Assembly (NCBI RefSeq): GCF_008831285.2
Contig: NC_045139.1
Coordinates: forward strand, 12,746,704 to 12,810,703
Length of the DNA stretch: 64,000 nt
Direction of reading: 5' to 3'
Origin: Nymphaea colorata
Taxonomy: Eukaryota > Streptophyta > Magnoliopsida > Nymphaeales > Nymphaeaceae
Part shown: in pieces, positions 58,641 to 64,000 of the stretch
How the letters are laid out: every line of letters starts with the position of its first letter
Position numbering within the stretch: position 1 is the stretch's first letter
Position numbers and translations under genes: made by a program
The notes under the pieces: generated by a model
Databases searched by the model: none
What the model saw: the letters and a program-made list of their open reading frames with translations, nothing else
Told to the model about the DNA's origin: nothing

Positions 58641-60779
58641 CCTATGCAATAATCAATAACAGTTGCTGCTTTTCATTGTGGATTTCCTCCTAATTTTTTT
58701 TTTAAGCTCCTGATGTATGACTGCTTAGAGAAGGTAAGGGAGAGAGTTTTGTGAGTATAATTTACACCATTATGATTTTTGTTAGTGTTTGTCAAGCTTC
58801 TCTAATCTTTCCTTTATATTCTCAAACAGAAGTCCAACAAGACAAAAAAATTGAGCCCTAAATGTGTAGTGAGGTATTATTTTAGATTTGTCACTCACTT
58901 TGATTGCAAATGTTAAAAAAATAGCAAGGAGAATGTTTCCTTCTATTCTTTCATGTTTTTTGCTGGACTTCAAAATTTTTTTAGCATCTTTTCCTGCTTG
59001 TTTAAATTCCATGGATTTCTTGACCCTGAAATTGGTTGTGAAGGAATTATGAAAGTGGAGCCTCGTGCAAGCTGTGATTCTTGAACAAAGTTCATGGTAA
59101 TCTAGTCCTAACCCTCATAGGAACAATGGTGAAATCCTTGGTGACATGTTTTTGTGGTGGTTTTCTATCGTGACAAAGGGAGCCCACCTTGTATGGATGT
59201 TTTAATAAATGCTATTATAGGCATTGTCAGATGAGTCAGCTTCTTTAACATTATTAAATTGTCCAAACTAAAATGATCAAATACTTTTAATTAAGTGCTC
59301 ATATTAGTAACTCTGAAAACTTGAAGCACAGGTAACTCATTTTCTGCCAATATTCCTTAGTTAATAGTGGTGGCATTCATTAGTTTCTCAGATTTTACTA
59401 GTTTCATTATAAGTTTTGCTGTCATTAACTTCTCCCCATGGTAATGTTCTCAATTATTAGAATCAAGAGGCAATGATTTTCTAAAAAGGTCTTCACAAAT
59501 GAATGCTTACAACGACTTTAAAGCGCCTTTTCCTTTTTTTACTTTTGAGATGCCTCGATTTTTTCTTTTGGTTTGAAGTGGTTGATTCTGAGTGTTTCAT
59601 TAACTTTGCAAATACTAAGCATAATCAGCCCATTCAGTATCCTTATATAATATTATAATAAGAAAATTGAAATGTTTGCTTTTTAGCAGATAAGGCAACG
59701 AAATTCTGATGCACAAGCCGATTCTATATGACTGTTTTGATAGTAGTAAATAATAAGAATTTTGACTGCATAGGAATTTATAAAATATGGATTTTAACAG
59801 AAAGGCCAATTTGTAGTAGCTTTTTTTTTTTATTTCATGGTTTGAATTTACCTTGAAATTCTATTTCTTGGATTTATTCAACATCTAAGAGTTGGTTCAT
59901 CATTTGTTTGCATACCAGTTATTTCCTTCATTTTGTTTCTTGATCTTCAAGACATTTTCATTTCATACGGACATTCTCATTTCATATGGAGTTTGATTCA
60001 TAGTCATAAATAATGTTTTGGAGTTTTAAATGGAGAGCTTTTTCATGGGTATAATATCACAAGCTTGAATTGAAAGAATGGGAAAAATGAAAATCTTAAA
60101 AAATAATAAAAATTAGGAAAAAATAAAATATATGAGAAACTAATAAGACAACGTGAAAAAAGTACATAACCAAAAAAAATTAAAAATCATCACGACTCAC
60201 GAGTACTCAAAGAAATACATAAGTAACATCAAGTTTATAGCCCTCTTGGCTTTACAACACAATTCACGTCATTCTTCACTACAAAAAAAAAAGAAAAAGA
60301 AAAAAAAGAAACATATCAATCTTTAATCTTCATCTCATGAAGTATAGTCGTCGTTTCAATTTGTTCTATTGTATCTGCACTCTTCATTATCTTATTCTTC
60401 TTTTAAATTTGAAGTCAACCCAACCTCTGCATTTTCTTCTCCTAGAAATAAATTCACATGGTCCATATAGATGGATTTGCATGTATCTTGTTTAGTTCTG
60501 CAGTCATGCTTTGCAAATGCATATTCATAATAATGATAGCACATCAATTAATCAATATGGTAAAAAATTATTTCTCTTCTTCATATTAGCAACTTCAAAT
60601 GCATTCCAATTTCTTTCACAAACTAGTTTACTACATGGCTGACTTAAAATTTTGATTGCTACAATTTGAAGCGTAGGTGCAAAAGATCCAAATATCTCCC
60701 ACCAAACGCCTTACATAAATTAAAGTTAACAACCAAACAAAATTGAAAATTATACAATTCTAAATTTGTAATTGAAATA

Positions 60780-62700
60780 TTTAACTAATCATAAAAAATT
60801 TATCAAAAGTGAGATGCTTACATGGATGAGAAATTTTAATAATGTGCATGGTTAACCCATCATGAAATAATATAGGATCTTTGTTGTGATATTTGATCAA
60901 TTCAAGACCCATTTTTGCATAATCCTCATGAGCAAGAAGATTTGTCTTTTTTGTTAGTAAGTCCAAATCTTCCTGAACTTCTTTGTCCAACTTTAATCTC
61001 ATAAGATTTAGATAAACTGCCGCTGCATATTTGGGATTATGCAAATTACGATTGCATCTAATATCAATTATATTTCAATATGGCATATATTTTAATTTCC
61101 TGTCGTTGTTTGCACTTTGCATTGTTAATAGCTTCTTTAGCTCGAGATGCTTACTTGGATGAGAAATTTTAATAATGTGCATGGTTAACCCATCATGAAA
61201 TAATATAAGATCTTTGTTGTGATATTTGATCAATTCAAGACCCATTTTTGCATAATCCTCATGAGCAAGAATATTTGTTTTTTTGTTAGTAAGTCCAAAC
61301 CTTCTTGAACTTCTTCATCCATCTTTAATCTCAGAAGATTTAGATAAACTGTCGCTGCATATTTCGGATTATGCAAATTATGATTGCATCTAATATCAAT
61401 TATATTCCAATATGGCATATATTTTAATTTCCTATCGTTATTTGCACTTTGCATTCTTAATAGCTTCTTTAGCTCTATCAAGTGCTTCAGATAAATAACC
61501 CATAGTGGTTTGTTCTTCACGTACCATCTTCAGTACTCTTACTAATGGTTCAGCAAGCCTGATTATTTCTTTTTCATTTTTTCAAAGATCTTCGTTGTGA
61601 ATGAGAATGAGACTTATAAGTTCTTTCGCATCATTCTTTTCAGTGTCTTTTTCCACACATCTCCATTCATTGGAGGCAACCATAAAATAGAGGTCATCTT
61701 TTTTGTTTTAAGATAGAACCCAAACAAATAAATTGAAAGACAAATCTAGTCACACCAGGCTTCCTCAACTCCTCTGCCTTTGTATAAGTTCTCATTATAC
61801 TAAAACTTGTTGCTTATTATATATGAACTTGACAAACTGCATGCTTTGCCACGCCTTTAAACTATCAATCTTCATGCATTAAGTCAATTCAATGGCAACA
61901 CAAGATATGGCAAAATTGTTTGGATATTTTCCTTCAATAATATGTTTCGCCTTTCTATAATTGCTTCCATTATGTATAACAACTTGTACAACATTTTTGC
62001 CCCAATTTTTTCTATAGCTGAAGATAAAAAGTCAATTATAAATTCTGCATTTTTAGGATCTTTTTATTCATGAGTCGCCTTTCAAAATATGACACCTGTT
62101 GGGCAGCTCACTAGTAAGTTTATGTATGATACACTCTTAATCATGTCTTTTCAAATAGCACACATAATTGTACATCCACACTGTGCCCATGCTTTCTTCA
62201 TTTCATCAACATATGATAGAACATCTTTCTTTGGTTCATCTAGTAGTTTTTTCCTTGTTATTTCACTACTTGAGAGAATATATCCTAAGCTAAAGTTTGT
62301 AGTTTCTGCAATAAAATTTTTGAAATCCATTGATTGAAGCAAGTTGAAAGGTATGTTGTTCATTACAATGGCTTTAAGTAGGAGCTTATCAGCAAATAGC
62401 CAGGTAATAGACCTATGCTCGCTGGTTTGGAGACAAGCACATAGTTTCATAGCAAAAAAGCTAAGGGCATCATAAACTGTTGTATTAAAACTGTCGTTAT
62501 TTATCCTATGGAAACAATTTTTTAGCATCAAAATTTTAACTTTTAACTTGAGCTGCTTCCCACTCTCGGTAGGAGGAGCATAGATATCAAACCAATTGAC
62601 CGATAGAAACTCACAAGGAAGAAGGAATTCATCAAGAGCAAAGGTGGGGAAAAGTGACATACCATGGTAGAAATCCAAAAGGCATGCATCAATCCAAGTA
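60780..62700 (-). pseudogene. hAT/DUF659 transposase-like pseudogene, copy in D2
   Basis: On the minus strand, 62420-62151 reads MNNIPFNLLQSMDFKNFI, then LLDEPKKDVLSYVDEMKKAW and CGCTIMCAI, matching the N-terminal part of plant DUF659/hAT-like proteins. 62085-61860 continues, with stops, through SAIEKIGAKNVVQVVIHNGS, the DUF659 core. 61520-60780 holds the region after the core (RKLKYMPYWNIIDIR, KYAATVYLNLLRLK, LAHEDYAKMGLELI), present twice through a 333-bp tandem duplication. Several frames are needed, so the gene is dead. The catalytic domain is mostly missing, and relatives of this group in plants often lack an active transposase. Confidence 0.75.
60811..61476 (-). repeat. 333-bp tandem duplication in the DUF659 pseudogene
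   Basis: GAGATGC occurs at 60811 and 61144, and the two units match to about 90%. 333 bp equals 111 codons, so the duplication keeps frame. Copy 1 of unit D has a single unit. Confidence 0.88.
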
Positions 62701-62716
62701 TCCAAGTGTGACCTTC

Positions 62717-62718
<2 letters not shown>

Positions 62719-62763
<45 letters not shown>

Positions 62764-62800
62764 CCTCTGAAACATATACATTGGTGAATCATCTCTCTCT

Positions 62801-62858
<58 letters not shown>

Positions 62859-62900
62859 AGAGAGAGAGATGACTCACCAATGTTATATATATATATATAT
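62719..62900. repeat. (AT)n arrays with an inverted repeat
   Basis: Three AT arrays (62719-62761, 62804-62857, 62884-62900). The middle one is flanked by CATTGGTGAATCATCTCTCT (62779-) and its near-complement AGAGAGATGACTCACCAATG (ending 62882), forming a hairpin with an AT loop. Confidence 0.9.
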
Positions 62901-64000
62901 CAAGCCGAACAAGGTGACCATGCAAAAGCATCAAGAACCAAGGATAGTAGAAAGGGAAAAAATGTACTTGCCTATATATTTATGTACAAGTATGCATATA
63001 GTGAGTTTCCAAAAATACCAACTTGCAGCAAATCCCTTTTAACCAAAAGCAGTGGAGATATTTTTCGACATTATAATCATTCATTAAGTTGGTTAGAGTA
63101 GCGTACGTTTGAGGCCATAGTTATCTATAAACAGTGTTTTCGAGCTTTGGATTTGCCTACTTTTGCTTCACATAGATCACCCCCATTAATCCGTTAACTC
63201 TGTAGAGTGTTCTATTCCAACACTTTTCATACCAAGGAAATTATTTTAGGAAGCTCACGTGGCATTCCATTCTTTCTTGTCAAGCATTCAGTGTATATGA
63301 AACATTGAAACATTTCTCTTCTGGTTATTCTGCACATTTTCCCTCAACCTTTGTATGGAATACTGCAGTTTCTTTAAAATTCCAATAAAGCATATTTCAT
63401 GCACATGTATTGCACTTCTTGTTGGGTTGCAATTTATGAAATATAAAGTATTGTTAGTTTGTGGCCTTGGATTGTGAAAGAGGTGAAGAGTACGAAGGTC
63501 TCCATCCCATTTCTACTATTTGTCTTTTTGACAAAAGCCCACAAATCATAATATCTTTAATATCAACAACAAATTGGAGGGACAACGGAACAAGGCCCAA
63601 AGTTTCCTGCATCAGTGCAGCTCTGAGGTTTGTACTGTAATTGCATCAACTTAAGCATGTTACAGCAAAATTTGCTGGAATACTCTTTTTTGGAATTGCT
63701 CAAAACATCCTATAGAAAACCTTGTTTACTGAAAATTAGTTGATCCCATGCATGTATGAAAAATATGGGTTTGGAATTCCATGATTCGTGATCCAAAGAG
63801 AGATCAAGGGTTGGGACAAACCAAGCTTAGTAACTGTTCCAACTATTTTAGACCAGAAACTGCTAAAAGTAGAGCCATAATCGATTCAAAGAATAATTTA
63901 TGGTACGTATGACCAACTCAAACCTATTCACTCAAGAGAACAGACAGAACAAAAGTTTCAATATGCGAAAAGGAGAAAAACACAAAAAAATTGATATTTG
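62901..64000. other. Unassigned DNA to the window end
   Basis: No gene or known repeat that I can support. Confidence 0.45.

Larger units (their letters stand above)
51558..62000 (+). repeat. Duplicated unit D, copy 2 (expanded)
   Basis: Collinear with 8985-14170. 51558-52698 matches 8985-10000. A hAT-like element (52699-56181) interrupts. 56182-57118 matches 10005-10945. A second, tandem copy of that part is at 57119-58640. 58640-62000 matches 10945-14170, with a 333-bp tandem duplication at 60811-61476. It lacks the DUF761 fragment and the MITE of copy 1. Confidence 0.85.

Overview
This window looks like repeat-rich intergenic DNA from a land plant, probably a seed plant. It is AT-rich. 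It carries Ty1/copia and Ty3/gypsy LTR retrotransposons with plant-type primer sites, several hAT-family DNA transposons with 8-bp target duplications, and copies of a plant-specific small gene of the Avr9/Cf-9 rapidly elicited protein 146 (DUF761-type) family. I could not name the species. No complete multi-exon gene, tRNA, rRNA, CRISPR array or intact mobile element was found. Almost every recognisable coding region carries stops, frameshifts or truncations.

Layout. 1-7987: a large inverted repeat (centre near 6801, 37-nt loop). Its left arm is split by a 5.6-kb insertion that holds copia-1 (660-5506, minus strand, both LTRs present). 8985-14170: duplicated unit D, copy 1, ending in a decayed hAT/DUF659 transposase-like gene and carrying a small MITE. 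16074-21581: a 5.5-kb hAT element with an 8-bp target duplication, a decayed BED-type transposase, and an exon-like segment that may be captured host sequence. 23360-26150: a truncated DUF761-type gene plus its flank (segment copy A). 26432-28546: 5'-truncated copia-3. 28840-29458: inverted partial copy C of the same flank. About 30180-34690: a 5'-truncated Ty3/gypsy element with one LTR. 35141-36466: a larger member of the MITE family seen at 13.6 kb and 54.2 kb. 36.5-41.3 kb: mostly unassigned. 41368-41826: the best-preserved DUF761-type gene, with duplicated flank up to 42268. 42269-44063: copia-2, reduced to gag and one LTR. 44064-49216: a second large inverted repeat, its left arm interrupted by a roughly 2-kb hAT-like composite and its right arm by a 333-bp hAT MITE. 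49740-51545: inverted copy B of the DUF761 flank. 51558-62000: unit D, copy 2, interrupted by a 3.5-kb hAT-like element rich in CGAGCTCGAG words and enlarged by a 1.5-kb tandem duplication. 62.7-62.9 kb: AT-microsatellite hairpins. The rest is unassigned.

The duplications act as internal controls. The two arms of each inverted repeat and the two copies of unit D give empty-site alleles for several insertions, so insertion boundaries and target duplications can be read inside the window. The most unusual signals are the two kilobase-scale inverted repeats with short loops (candidate hairpin-RNA loci), a MITE family that appears to carry a dinucleotide-repeat seed, the exon-like segments inside hAT elements, and the shared breakpoint of copies B and C next to the 42.3-51.5 kb region. 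I see no convincing new biological system. All coordinates and alignments were done by eye.
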